Positions 1-8,540 of a stretch of 64,000 nucleotides of DNA are shown here, one piece after another. The notes under the pieces were generated by a model that did not search any database, had not been told where the DNA came from, and saw only the letters and a program-made list of their open reading frames with translations. Position 1 is the first letter of the stretch. Every line of letters starts with the position of its first letter. The DNA is from Microvirga antarctica. Its GTDB lineage: Bacteria; Pseudomonadota; Alphaproteobacteria; Rhizobiales; Beijerinckiaceae. The translations under genes were made by a program, and so were the position numbers. The stretch spans positions 372,001 through 436,000 of the forward strand of contig NZ_JAGEMM010000002.1 in NCBI RefSeq assembly GCF_017921815.1, written 5' to 3'.

Positions 1-51
1 CAGACCCAGAAAGGCCAGGAGCCCGAGAAACGCCAGAGTGAGGCTGCGCAT
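1..51 (-). CDS. N-terminal fragment of an ABC transporter permease (partial)
   Basis: An ATG at 51 opens a reading frame that runs off the left edge. The 17 visible residues begin MRSLTLAFLG and are hydrophobic, as expected for a first membrane segment. It starts 8 nt after the stop of the substrate-binding protein gene on the same strand, so a permease of the same importer is the natural guess. Only the first segment is visible, so the assignment rests on position and hydrophobicity. Confidence 0.5.
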   Translation of the reverse strand, partial: MRSLTLAFLGLLAFLGL

Positions 52-59
52 CGGGGCGC

Positions 60-1085
60 TCAGCCACCCTTCAGGGCGCGCTCGTAAAAGCGGGTGTCGA
101 ACAGCCCGTCGAAGGGGAGTTCCTTCTCCAGCGATCCAAGCTTGACCTGATAGCTCTGCATGGCGCGCGCCGGCTCGATGATGGCTCGGGGATCGACGAT
201 GAACCTGGTGGCCGGGGAGGCGAGGGCGGTGCGAATGGTGGCGGTGTCGACGATCCCCTTGCCGAGGGCCGCCTCGATGGCGGGCGCGGCGCGGTCGGGC
301 GCTGCCTCGATAAGGGCTGCCGCCCTCACCAGAGCGTTGACAAGGGTTTGCACGGCAGCCGGGTTCTTGTCGGCGAATGCGCCGGCGACGGCGACCACCG
401 TTCCCGGCTGGCCTGGGAACATCTCGTCGCCGAGCGCCACGAGCTTGATGGCGGGATTGCGCCCCATGACGATCGAGACGGCCGGCTCGCGAATCGAGGC
501 GCCCTCGACAGCGCCGGCGAGGACGGCTTGCTGCGTCGCGTCGATTCCCATGGAGATCACCTCCACGTCGGCCTTTTCGATCTTGGCGGTCTCCCACAGC
601 CAGTACTGCAAGGTGGTATTCGGAACCGAGCCGGGGGGCTGCGTCGCCACCCGCGCAGGTTTGCCTTCCGCCGTCCGATAGGCCTTGAAGGCAGCAGCAG
701 GGCTTGTGCCCGGCGTGAAGTATTTGGCAAGCTTCGGGGTCGCCACGAACACGTTTTCAGCCACGGCCGTTGCGGCAACGACCCGGACGTCGATTCCCTT
801 GGAACGGGCGACGGCCAAAGGCGCAACGCCGGCCACGTAGATGTCGATGGTGCCGGAGGCCAGCGCCTGGATCATGTTCGGACCCGACTCGAACGTCGTG
901 ACACCGATCTCGAGGCCGCCCTCCTTGAGGTAACCTTCCTTTTCGGCAACGAAAAGCGGGGCGGCACCCAGAACCGGAATGACGCCGACGCGGGCCTTGA
1001 CGGCACCCTGCGCCCAGGGGCTCGCGCCCAACAGCGGCATGGCGGCAATTGCCCCGCATAGTGTCAGGAAGTGACGGCGGTCCAT
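60..1085 (-). CDS. ABC transporter substrate-binding protein, NMT1/SsuA (TauA-like) family
   Basis: 341-residue periplasmic binding protein for a nitrate/sulfonate/thiamine-precursor type importer. The N-terminus DRRHFLTLCG is a twin-arginine-like signal followed by a hydrophobic stretch. The mature part opens with ARVGVIPVLGAAPLFVAEK, the typical NMT1 first lobe, followed by the 'EGYLKEGGLEI' pattern. I chose ATG 1085 over the in-frame GTG at 1097 because GGAG lies 6 nt upstream of it. A permease gene follows after 8 nt. The ligand cannot be read from the sequence. Confidence 0.85.
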   Translation of the reverse strand: MDRRHFLTLCGAIAAMPLLGASPWAQGAVKARVGVIPVLGAAPLFVAEKEGYLKEGGLEIGVTTFESGPNMIQALASGTIDIYVAGVAPLAVARSKGIDVRVVAATAVAENVFVATPKLAKYFTPGTSPAAAFKAYRTAEGKPARVATQPPGSVPNTTLQYWLWETAKIEKADVEVISMGIDATQQAVLAGAVEGASIREPAVSIVMGRNPAIKLVALGDEMFPGQPGTVVAVAGAFADKNPAAVQTLVNALVRAAALIEAAPDRAAPAIEAALGKGIVDTATIRTALASPATRFIVDPRAIIEPARAMQSYQVKLGSLEKELPFDGLFDTRFYERALKGG

Positions 1086-1187
1086 GTCGCTCTCCACATC
1101 GGTTGATTGTGTCGATGTAGAAAAGAATTCTCCGGTTTGGCAAGAGCGCGCGTTCTGATAAGGTAAGTTGCCTCATTTCTAACGCGC

Positions 1188-1208
1188 AAAGAGAACAAAA
1201 TTCTCTTT
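1188..1208. promoter_or_regulatory. Perfect 8-bp inverted repeat upstream of the substrate-binding protein gene
   Basis: Arms AAAGAGAA and TTCTCTTT are separated by 5 nt (CAAAA), about 100 bp upstream of the ABC importer start. It could be a repressor operator or a leader hairpin. No regulator gene is adjacent, so the protein that would bind is unknown. Confidence 0.4.
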
Positions 1209-1283
1209 CTGCGGCTAAGTGGGGAATCTCATTCCTGGCCCAGGCGTCACTCGTGCGCAAGTCAGTTGGAGGCCACGGGCGAT

Positions 1284-2057
1284 CTAGAGAAAGAAATCGC
1301 CTTTCGCCAACGTCACATAGCCTTTCGACGTCACCGCGAAATCGGCCACCCCGTCGCCATTCACATCGCCGTACACGTGGGTCTGGCCGCCGGCCTTCTC
1401 GTAGCGTAGTTCGCCCTTTGTCTGGTGGAAGGCGCCCGTTCCGAGGAACGTGAAGGCCTGATTGCCGGCGCGTTCGAGATTGGCGTCGATTCCGGAGAGA
1501 TCGATCTTGTCCTTCTCGCTCCGTGAAAAATCCTGGATCCGATCGCGGCCGGCGAAGTCGACCGTGCTGTCGCGGATCGACTTGTAGACGAAGCTATCGG
1601 CCCCGGCGCCCCCGAAGAGCTTGTCGGACCCTATTCCGCCCTGGAGTTTGTCCTTGCCGGCGAAGCCCTCAAGCAGGTCACTGGCGCGCCCGCCCGTGAT
1701 CGTGTCGTCACCCGCCAAGGCGAGGCGGTACACGGCCATGTCGTCGCTGGTGGATTTGGACCTCGCAGCCTTCACGATCGAAGTCACTGGCGCCGCGATG
1801 CCTGATACGATCCCAAGGGCCTTGCCATCGAGGACGAAGGTGTAGCTCTTCACCGTGCCGGCGATCGGAATGCCCGCCGCATCGTAAGTGAACCCAGACC
1901 CACGGAACTCGTCGCGAAAGTACCCGAGCTTGTCGAGGTCGTAGTGGACTGCGAAGGTGCCGGAGGACCGAACATACTTGCTGCCGTAATAGAGGCTTGC
2001 GAAGTTGAGGTCTTTCAGCGCGAGGCCGTAAGATGCCTTCCAGGTGATCGTCGCCAT
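1284..2057 (-). CDS. Secreted protein with RTX repeats and serralysin-type C-terminus
   Basis: 257 residues. Residues 1-110 are an unrecognised N-terminal domain. Residues about 115-155 hold a short block of Gly/Asp-rich nonapeptide repeats (for example GGIGSDKLFGGAGADSFVY) that bind calcium. The remainder matches the C-terminal half of serralysin-type RTX modules, including GDVNGDGVADF and a terminal hydrophobic DFFL, the uncleaved signal for type I secretion. There is no N-terminal signal peptide and no protease motif. It diverges from the RTX lyase gene at 2721 across a 663-bp gap. No type I secretion genes are in the window. Confidence 0.8.
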   Translation of the reverse strand: MATITWKASYGLALKDLNFASLYYGSKYVRSSGTFAVHYDLDKLGYFRDEFRGSGFTYDAAGIPIAGTVKSYTFVLDGKALGIVSGIAAPVTSIVKAARSKSTSDDMAVYRLALAGDDTITGGRASDLLEGFAGKDKLQGGIGSDKLFGGAGADSFVYKSIRDSTVDFAGRDRIQDFSRSEKDKIDLSGIDANLERAGNQAFTFLGTGAFHQTKGELRYEKAGGQTHVYGDVNGDGVADFAVTSKGYVTLAKGDFFL

Positions 2058-2720
2058 GGGGTCCCCGATGCAGAAGTTTCGGGGGATAAATCACGTGGCT
2101 GACGTTAGGGCAATTCCCACACAGGGGTTATTCTGCTCTTGGTGTGCGGCGCAGCACAAGCGTAGCCTCAGACTGCCGAAGGCTGCGCCTCGGCGCGATG
2201 GTGGGTTCGGCCGTGATCTGCCGCAGAGGCAGTTGAGAAATTTTTCGGCTCAAACGAAGAATTTTTGCAAAATCTTAAGCTTTGCCATATGGCCATTTTC
2301 TCGCCCCATTGTTAAGCTCTTCAGAGGTAGGCCGTATTTGTTGTCTCCCCGGCAATCTTGCGGCTTGAATTCCACCGCTCTCCTCCCCGGAGGGCCAACC
2401 ATCGTTCTTTCAAAAGCTCAGTCCGCGCTCTTTTTGTTTCTTTGTAACCTTGCGTAACCGTGTGCCGAATTCAGCTGATCTCCTTGGTTTGGCAAAGCCA
2501 AGTTAACTGGCAGGGATTGGTAAATAACTGGCATCGGAAGACAAGACTAAAGCATGGGGCAGTGTCTATTCGTAGGCTGCGCTAGACTAAACGCAACATC
2601 TCGCGGTCAATCGCCGTATTTTTTAGTTATAGATCGTCCATCCGACGGTTTCTGAGTGTATTTGTAATGCGTATTTAACGGCAATACTTGACCACGCGAA
2701 AACTGAATGGATTCTAAAAT
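2058..2720. other. Long intergenic region between divergent RTX genes
   Basis: No convincing gene. The stretch is visibly more AT-rich than the flanks (for example 2230-2320). It contains the short hairpin TTGGC-AAA-GCCAA at 2489-2501 and a direct repeat TAACTGGCA at 2504-2512 and 2525-2533, spaced 21 bp. Promoters of both RTX genes must lie here, but no clear sigma-70 or sigma-54 pair stands out. Confidence 0.5.
2504..2533. promoter_or_regulatory. Direct repeat TAACTGGCA, two copies 21 bp apart
   Basis: Two exact 9-bp copies two helical turns apart, about 190 bp upstream of the RTX lyase gene. The spacing suits a dimeric activator binding one DNA face. The binding protein is unknown. Confidence 0.3.
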
Positions 2721-4208
2721 ATGGCTATTTTGCCTTCGCAGTTTCTCGAGAACCTCAACGACAACACACCGATTTCTTATCTTGGCAGGCAATTTTATAT
2801 CGCTGGCGAAAAATCCTGGAGCTTCACGTCGACCGACAACAACACGGTTCGTTTCGAAGTTCGCAAGGGCGACCAGTTCACCAGCAGTTATTACACTGAC
2901 ATTCAAGGCGTCGAACGCGCTGAAATGAGCGATTCCGCCCGCTACGGCATGCGGCAGGAAATCAGCGTCGAATACAAGTTCATGATCGAACCTGGCACCA
3001 AGAACACGGCTAAGTGGATGGTCGTCGGCCAGTTGCACTCCGGAATGGGCGTCACGCCCCCCGTCGAGATTAAGTTTAACGGCAACGACAAGATGGCGAT
3101 TTCCGGCAAGTCCGGATCCAGCAGCAACATCGTCTATCGCGACCTGTACCAGGACAGCCAGGATATCGTCCGGGGCAAATGGTATACGATGAAGCTGAAC
3201 ATCAAGCTGGATGCCAGCGGCAACGGCAGCGCCGATATCTGGCGCGATGGCGTCAAGATCGTCGACTATAACGGTGCGCTCGGCTACACGGACCAGACCC
3301 AGACCTACTGGAAAGAAGGCGTCTACCGCTCATCGGCTTCCGAAACGACGGCGGTGAGCTTCAAGGACCTGAGTATCCGCGTCGGCGCAGGTGCGTTCAG
3401 CGCAACGTCCGAGCCCTCCGTGGCGGCACCGGTCGCCCGCTCCGTCCAGAATGGCAAGAGCACTGACGATCACCTCACCGGCACGCCCGGTGATGACCAC
3501 CTGAACGGGTATTCCGGCAGGGACACTCTCTACGGCTTGGGTGGAAACGACAGAATTGACGGCGGTGCTGGCCACGATCGGCTTGTCGGCGGGGCCGGTA
3601 ATGACACTCTTCTGGGCCAGGGCGGCAATGATTACCTCTACGGTTCGGCCGGTCACGATCGGCTCGAAGGCGGCAGTGGCAGCGACCGCCTGTTCGGCGG
3701 CAGCGGCAAGGACGTTCTCTTCGGCGGGGCTGGCAGGGATGTTCTGCGCGGCGATGCGGGCAATGATCGCCTGCTCGGCGGGGCCGACCATGACACCATC
3801 CTTGGCGGCACCGGCAACGACATCCTTTATGGTGGCGACGGTAACGATCGCCTCGTGGGCGGCAAGGGCCACGACATCATGACGGGCGGCAAGGGCAAGG
3901 ACACGTTCGTGATCAATGCCTCGCCGCTGAGCGCCAATCTCGACAAGATCAAGGATTTCACTCACGGCTCGGACAAAATCGAGCTTGCGAGCTCTGTCTT
4001 CCTCGGACTCGGCAAGGGCGTCGTCCCAACCTCGGCGTTTCACATCGGCAATACCGCCACGTCCATGAGCGACCGGATCATCTACGACGACAACACCGGC
4101 GCAATTTACTACGATTCCGACGGGACCGGTGCGGCTGCGCAGGTCCATATCGCGACCCTCATGGGTGCTCCCAAGACTGTCGCCTCGACCGACTTCTTCG
4201 TTCTCTGA
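2721..4208 (+). CDS. Secreted polysaccharide lyase-like protein with RTX repeats
   Basis: 495 residues. Residues 1-224 look like a jelly-roll polysaccharide lyase domain of the heparin-lyase-like/PF14099 type: VERAEMS, a WMVVGQLHSG strand, PPVEIKFNG, WYTMKLNIK and YWKEGVYRS occur in the usual order. Residues about 250-400 hold around 15 nonapeptide repeats (GGAGNDTLL, GGDGNDRLV and so on). The C-terminus ends DFFVL, a type I secretion signal. There is no signal peptide. A role in trimming or remodelling exopolysaccharide, as for rhizobial RTX glycanases, is inference; the substrate is unknown. The start has no good ribosome site, so it may shift slightly. Confidence 0.8.
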   Translation: MAILPSQFLENLNDNTPISYLGRQFYIAGEKSWSFTSTDNNTVRFEVRKGDQFTSSYYTDIQGVERAEMSDSARYGMRQEISVEYKFMIEPGTKNTAKWMVVGQLHSGMGVTPPVEIKFNGNDKMAISGKSGSSSNIVYRDLYQDSQDIVRGKWYTMKLNIKLDASGNGSADIWRDGVKIVDYNGALGYTDQTQTYWKEGVYRSSASETTAVSFKDLSIRVGAGAFSATSEPSVAAPVARSVQNGKSTDDHLTGTPGDDHLNGYSGRDTLYGLGGNDRIDGGAGHDRLVGGAGNDTLLGQGGNDYLYGSAGHDRLEGGSGSDRLFGGSGKDVLFGGAGRDVLRGDAGNDRLLGGADHDTILGGTGNDILYGGDGNDRLVGGKGHDIMTGGKGKDTFVINASPLSANLDKIKDFTHGSDKIELASSVFLGLGKGVVPTSAFHIGNTATSMSDRIIYDDNTGAIYYDSDGTGAAAQVHIATLMGAPKTVASTDFFVL

Positions 4209-4273
4209 CACTGCGCATTCTGTGACACTTCGATAGCGCCCCGATCCGGGGCGCTATCCTGTCTGCACGAACG

Positions 4274-4381
4274 CTAGGCCCCCATCATTCGGAACCCGTA
4301 GACGGCGCCCGCCACGACGATGGCCACAATGGCGAATGGCAGCCAACGGGGATACGGCTTCATATCGTCCTCGAGATCCAT
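4274..4381 (-). CDS. Small single-span membrane protein (35 aa)
   Basis: The frame encodes 35 residues beginning MDLEDDMKPYPRW, followed by one hydrophobic segment (LPFAIVAIVVAGAVYGF). GGAGG sits 9 nt upstream of the ATG, an unusually good site for so short a frame. An in-frame extension upstream rich in Arg (FRRRRG) exists with GTG options, so a longer form is possible. It lies convergent to the RTX lyase gene. Function unknown. Confidence 0.6.
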   Translation of the reverse strand: MDLEDDMKPYPRWLPFAIVAIVVAGAVYGFRMMGA

Positions 4382-4826
4382 TCCGCGGCGCCTCCGAAAC
4401 ACGTTACGATCCTTCAGGCCTACCGTCTCACGCCACCCGCTGGCTATAATCCAGACGGGTAAGTGGGCTTGCTCTGGAGAGAGATGAGCGCCCCGATGCG
4501 CCTGTAGAGGGTGGGGTTGTGGAGCCGAGATATGGGCCGGCTCTCCGCTGATATTGGATGGCCGGAATCATGCGCCCGTCCCAAGGGGGGACTGGCGTGC
4601 GTGAAACACGCCTCGAGGCGCAGGGCGGCGATCAATCGTCGGGCCGATTCCGGGGACGGGAATGTGTGCGTCCGCCGATTCTGTTTTCGCCTCAGACGCA
4701 CTCCCATCAGCCGAAACGCGCTTTTGACTTTGCGTGAATGCATTGACCTGCCTCTGGCGTGGATTGCCCGCAGGCTTATCTTGAGCGCCACACAGGGCGG
4801 CTCTCGCCCCATCGAGGAACAGGATC
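4382..4826. other. Intergenic region without a supported gene
   Basis: Several overlapping frames exist on both strands but none has a ribosome site or recognisable protein sequence. The right end must hold the promoter of the VOC gene. A TTGACT (4724) and a TTGACC (4743) are seen but neither has a good -10 partner. Confidence 0.4.
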
Positions 4827-5759
4827 ATGCGTCAGCACGGCATTCATCACGTCACGGCGATTGCGGGACCGGCGAGCCGGAATCTGGACTTCTACACGCA
4901 GGTCCTTGGACTCCGGCTCGTCAAGAAAACGGTCAATTTCGACGATCCGAGCACCTACCATCTCTATTATGGGGATGCGGCAGGGCAGCCTGGGACGATC
5001 CTCACGTTTTTCCCCTGGGAACATGCCGCACCGGGTCGTCTCGGTGTGGGCGAGACGCAGGAGACGGTGTTCCGCGTGCCGCAGGCTTCGATTGGATTCT
5101 GGACGCACCGGTTTGTGGAGAAGGGCGTGTTGCACGAGGCGCCCGAGAAGCGGTTCGGCGAGACAGTCTTGTCCTTCAAAGACCCTGACGGAACCCGCCT
5201 CGCCGTGGTCGGCATTGCCGGCATCGACGATGCGCCGTTCTGGAACGGGTCCGACATTCCGGCAGAGGCTGCGATCAGGGGATTCCATTCCGTCAGTCTT
5301 CTGGTGGCTGAAGCAGCACCGACGGGAGCGATCCTGACGGATGTGCTGGGCTTCAAGGAAGTTGCGCGGGAAGGATCGCTCGTGCGGTTCGCGTCAGGCG
5401 ACACCGCCCTCGGCGGCATCGTCGATCTGCGCGAAGCCGGGGGCTTTCTCAAAGGACGCCCCGGGGCCGGGACGGTTCACCATGTGGCGTTCCGGGCCGC
5501 AAGCGATGCCGTGCAGACCGAGATGGTTGAGAAACTGGCCCGAAATCACGGGATCGTCGCAACCGAGCCGAAGAACCGCGACTATTTCCGGGCCGTGTAT
5601 TTCCGCGAGCCGGGCGGTCTGCTGTTCGAGATTGCCACCGATGATCCTGGCTTTGCGGTCGACGAGGCGGCTGACGCGCTCGGGCAAGCCCTGAAGCTTC
5701 CCGCCTTCCTTGAGAAGCGACGCGCCGAGATCGAGGCCGTGCTGCCTGCGATAGCCTGA
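4827..5759 (+). CDS. VOC-family ring-cleaving dioxygenase-like protein (MhqO/MhqA type)
   Basis: 310 residues with two glyoxalase/VOC modules. The N-terminus IHHVTAIAGPASRNLDFYT and the later VHHVAFRAA give the paired His-containing strands, and FREPGGLLFEIATD supplies the C-terminal Glu metal ligand. Length and layout match the ring-cleaving dioxygenases named for hydroquinone resistance (MhqA/MhqO/YkcA). The likely job is Fe-dependent extradiol-type cleavage of hydroquinones, or related detoxification, in the cytoplasm. The substrate is inferred from the family. A convergent quinone oxidoreductase gene lies next to it, which suits quinone stress. Confidence 0.8.
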   Translation: MRQHGIHHVTAIAGPASRNLDFYTQVLGLRLVKKTVNFDDPSTYHLYYGDAAGQPGTILTFFPWEHAAPGRLGVGETQETVFRVPQASIGFWTHRFVEKGVLHEAPEKRFGETVLSFKDPDGTRLAVVGIAGIDDAPFWNGSDIPAEAAIRGFHSVSLLVAEAAPTGAILTDVLGFKEVAREGSLVRFASGDTALGGIVDLREAGGFLKGRPGAGTVHHVAFRAASDAVQTEMVEKLARNHGIVATEPKNRDYFRAVYFREPGGLLFEIATDDPGFAVDEAADALGQALKLPAFLEKRRAEIEAVLPAIA

Positions 5760-5765
5760 CCCCAT

Positions 5766-5797
5766 CCGGTGTCCCGCCTCATCCGGCGGGGCACCGG
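5766..5797. terminator. Bidirectional hairpin between convergent genes
   Basis: A 13-bp stem (5766-5778 with 5785-5797, one G-T pair) and a 6-nt loop lie exactly between the stops of the VOC gene and the quinone oxidoreductase gene. No U-tract follows, so termination may be weak or factor-assisted. Confidence 0.6.
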
Positions 5798-5805
5798 CAG
5801 GTGCT

Positions 5806-6783
5806 TTACGGGATCAGGATTGTGGAGCCGCTGGTGCGCCCCGCCTCGAGGTCCTCGTGGGCCTTCGCGGCGTCTGCGAGCGGGTAGCGCTGACCGATCT
5901 CCGGTCTGAGCGCAAAGTTGGCCACCATGGCGAACACTTCCCCGGACGATGCTGCATATTCCTCTGGGGAAACGGCATAGGTGGCAAGGGTGGGGCGGGT
6001 GAAATACAGCGACCCTTTCTTCTGCAACAGGGAGGCCTCGACGGGCGGCGGCGGACCGGACGTGGCGCCGAAGGACACAAGGATTCCGCGCGGAGCAAGG
6101 CAGTCGATCGAGGTCGTGAAGGTCGCCTTGCCGATCGAGTCGAACACGACGGGTACCCCCTTTCCGCCCGTGATCTCGCGGATGCGCGCGAGGACGTCCT
6201 CACTGTTGCGGTCGATGACCACCTCGTAGCCGTTGGCGAGCGCCTTCGCGCATTTGGCAGCGCCCGCTGCAACGCCGATCAGCCGAATGCCGCGATGCTT
6301 TGCCCATTGCCCCGCGAGCAGACCGACCCCTCCCGCGGCCGCGTACATCAGGGCGAAATCACCGCTTTTCAGGTCCACGCACCGGTTCAGCAGATACTCG
6401 ACCGTCATGCCTTTCAGGAGGACGGCGGCGGCCTGCTCGTCGGTGACGCCGTCCGGGACCTTCACCAGCCGGGCAGCGGGAAGGATGCGCTTTTGCGCGT
6501 AGGAACCGGGCTCTCCACCCTGATAGGCGACACGATCGCCAATGCTGAAAGCCGTCACGCCCGCCCCGACGGCCTCGACGGTTCCGGCAGCCTCACTCCC
6601 GCAGCCGCCGGGCAAGGGAAGCGGGTAGGCGCCGGTGCGATGATACACGTCGAGGAAGTTGACCCCGCAGGCGGTCTGGCCCACGAGGACCTGTCCCGCG
6701 TCAGGCGAACCGATGTCGACCTCGCGCAATTGCAGCACCTCGGGGCCGCCATGGGTCTCCATGCGGATGGCGCGCGTCATCAT
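5806..6783 (-). CDS. NADPH:quinone oxidoreductase, zeta-crystallin type
   Basis: 325 residues of the zinc-less medium-chain dehydrogenase family. The N-terminal catalytic domain has ETHGGPEVLQL and CGVNFLDVYHRTGAYPLP, the quinone-oxidoreductase signature. The Rossmann loop reads AAAGGVGLLAGQWAKHRG, with the NADPH-binding GGVG. It reduces quinones or enones using NADPH in the cytoplasm. GGAG lies 6-7 nt upstream of ATG 6783; the second ATG (6780) is the alternative. The frame is open far upstream, but only the part from 6783 matches the family. The acyl-CoA synthetase gene lies 64 bp upstream on the same strand. Confidence 0.88.
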   Translation of the reverse strand: MMTRAIRMETHGGPEVLQLREVDIGSPDAGQVLVGQTACGVNFLDVYHRTGAYPLPLPGGCGSEAAGTVEAVGAGVTAFSIGDRVAYQGGEPGSYAQKRILPAARLVKVPDGVTDEQAAAVLLKGMTVEYLLNRCVDLKSGDFALMYAAAGGVGLLAGQWAKHRGIRLIGVAAGAAKCAKALANGYEVVIDRNSEDVLARIREITGGKGVPVVFDSIGKATFTTSIDCLAPRGILVSFGATSGPPPPVEASLLQKKGSLYFTRPTLATYAVSPEEYAASSGEVFAMVANFALRPEIGQRYPLADAAKAHEDLEAGRTSGSTILIP

Positions 6784-6847
6784 GGCTTTCTCCGGTTTAG
6801 GTCGTTGTGAACCGCACGCCTCATCGTCCGATAGGGCGGGAGCGGCT

Positions 6848-8455
6848 TCAAGGGGCAGTCTCGAGGGGCAGGTTGCCGCGGGCTTCGAGTTCCGCGCGGA
6901 TGGCGAGCTTCGTGATCTTGCCGTAGCCCGATTTCGGCAACGCATCCCAAAAGAACACGCGCTTCGGACATTTGTAACGGGCAACCCGGCCGTCCATCCA
7001 GGCGAGCAGGCCGGGTTCGTCGAGTGTTGCTTCCGGTCGCAGAACACAGACTGCGACGCCCACCTCGCCCCAGGTTCTGTCAGGAACGCCAAGGATCGCG
7101 ACCTCCGCGATGGCCGGGTGCTCGAGCAACGTCTCTTCCGTTTCGCGCGGATACACATTGGACCCGCCGGAGATGTACATGTCGGAGGCGCGTCCAGTGA
7201 TGAAGAGGAATCCCTCCTGGTCCATGTGGCCGAGATCCCCGGTCCGGAACCAGCCCTCCCGGAAGGCCTTGGCATTGGCGTCCGGATTTCTGTAATAGCC
7301 GGCGAAGACGGCGGGGCCGCACACGCAGATCTCGCCTGTCTCGCCAGCACCGACCTCGCGGCCGGAACTGTCCTGAATGGAGACCTGCATGCCGGTGCGT
7401 TCATACCCGCAGGTCCCGCGCCTCAGGTCGTCGTGATCCTCGATCTCATGCATGTCAGGTGGCAGCACGGTGATGTTTCCGGTGACTTCCCCGAGGCCGA
7501 AATATTGCACCAGGACCTTGCCGAGTTTCCTCAACGCATGTTTCTGATCCTCACGATACATGGGCGCGCCGGCGTAAATCACATAGCGCAGCGAACGATG
7601 GTCGTGCGTGTCCACGGAGGGATGCTCGGTGAGGATTTTCACGATCGTCGGCACCGTGAACATGTTGGTGATCCGCCACCGTTCGACGAGCGCCCAGGCC
7701 TCCGCAGGATCGAATTTCTCGCTCGTCATCAACACGGTCTTGGCCCCGCGCGCGGTCTGGACGAGTTGATGGATGCCGGCCCCATGCGACAGGGGCGCGA
7801 CCACCAGGGACGCGTCGGCCTGCGTCGTGCCGGGCATGAGGTCGCTCAGATGGTTCGTGATCACGAACGCCAATTGCCCGTGAGTAAGGATCGCGCCTTT
7901 CGGGCGACCGGTGGTGCCCGAGGTGAAGAAAAACCAGCACGGATCGTCATAGGCGACGGACGCGTCCGGCACGGATTGACCGAGCGCCTCCCTGACAAGC
8001 CCATCGTAATCGCCGCCGAAAGTGGACTCGCCGATCGAGATGACGAAACGCAGATCGGGAAGGGCGGCGCGAACGGCCGCCACATGGTCGGGGAAATCGT
8101 TCTGGCAAATGAGCGCTGACGCTCCGCTCGCCTGTGCCAGGAACGCGACCTCGGCTGGCGTCTGCCTGAAATTCGTCGGGACCCAGACCGCGCCGATGCG
8201 AAAACAGGCGAACATCGACTCGAAAAGCTGATTGCTGTTTCTGGCCTGCACAAGAACCCGATCGCCCTTGCTCACGCCGCGCGACAGGAGGACCGACGCC
8301 ATCGCGTTGATGCGCCGGTCGAGATCCAACCAGGTCCAGGTTGTCTCGCCCCACACGAATCCAATTTCTTGGCCGAAGCGACGGGCCGCCTGCCGGACAA
8401 GATGCGACAGGTTCATGACGCGCTTTGAGACGGGGCTGATGGGCATCTCAGTCAT
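6848..8455 (-). CDS. Acyl-CoA synthetase (AMP-binding enzyme)
   Basis: 535 residues of the adenylate-forming superfamily. The phosphate-binding motif FFFTSGTTGRPKG is at residues 175-187, the FRTGDLGHMD hinge region follows, and the C-terminal catalytic Lys sits in SGYGKITK. It activates a carboxylic acid to its CoA ester with ATP. Similarity in order to long/medium-chain or aryl-CoA ligases is clear, but the acid is not predictable. The start is uncertain: ATG 8455 has no strong ribosome site, and TTG 8473/8467 and an internal ATG before NLSHLV (8416) are alternatives. It reads in the same direction as the quinone oxidoreductase and may form an operon with it. Confidence 0.88.
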   Translation of the reverse strand: MTEMPISPVSKRVMNLSHLVRQAARRFGQEIGFVWGETTWTWLDLDRRINAMASVLLSRGVSKGDRVLVQARNSNQLFESMFACFRIGAVWVPTNFRQTPAEVAFLAQASGASALICQNDFPDHVAAVRAALPDLRFVISIGESTFGGDYDGLVREALGQSVPDASVAYDDPCWFFFTSGTTGRPKGAILTHGQLAFVITNHLSDLMPGTTQADASLVVAPLSHGAGIHQLVQTARGAKTVLMTSEKFDPAEAWALVERWRITNMFTVPTIVKILTEHPSVDTHDHRSLRYVIYAGAPMYREDQKHALRKLGKVLVQYFGLGEVTGNITVLPPDMHEIEDHDDLRRGTCGYERTGMQVSIQDSSGREVGAGETGEICVCGPAVFAGYYRNPDANAKAFREGWFRTGDLGHMDQEGFLFITGRASDMYISGGSNVYPRETEETLLEHPAIAEVAILGVPDRTWGEVGVAVCVLRPEATLDEPGLLAWMDGRVARYKCPKRVFFWDALPKSGYGKITKLAIRAELEARGNLPLETAP

Positions 8456-8540
8456 GGGTGCGGTCAACAGCAATCCTTTGCCACCGTGGGCGATCGTCGG
8501 CAGGAGGCTAGTAGCCGGCTGCCGTCATTGCAATGGAGCG

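Noticed and set aside
1284..2057. Serralysin-type metalloprotease
   Set aside because: Only the C-terminal RTX/serralysin module is present; there is no HExxH motif.
2044..2457. 137-codon plus-strand frame in the RTX intergenic region
   Set aside because: It starts within the opposite gene, has no ribosome site, and its sequence lacks any protein-like pattern.
3330..4211. 293-codon minus-strand frame with apparent repeats
   Set aside because: The repeats are the reverse of the RTX nonapeptide codons of the lyase gene.
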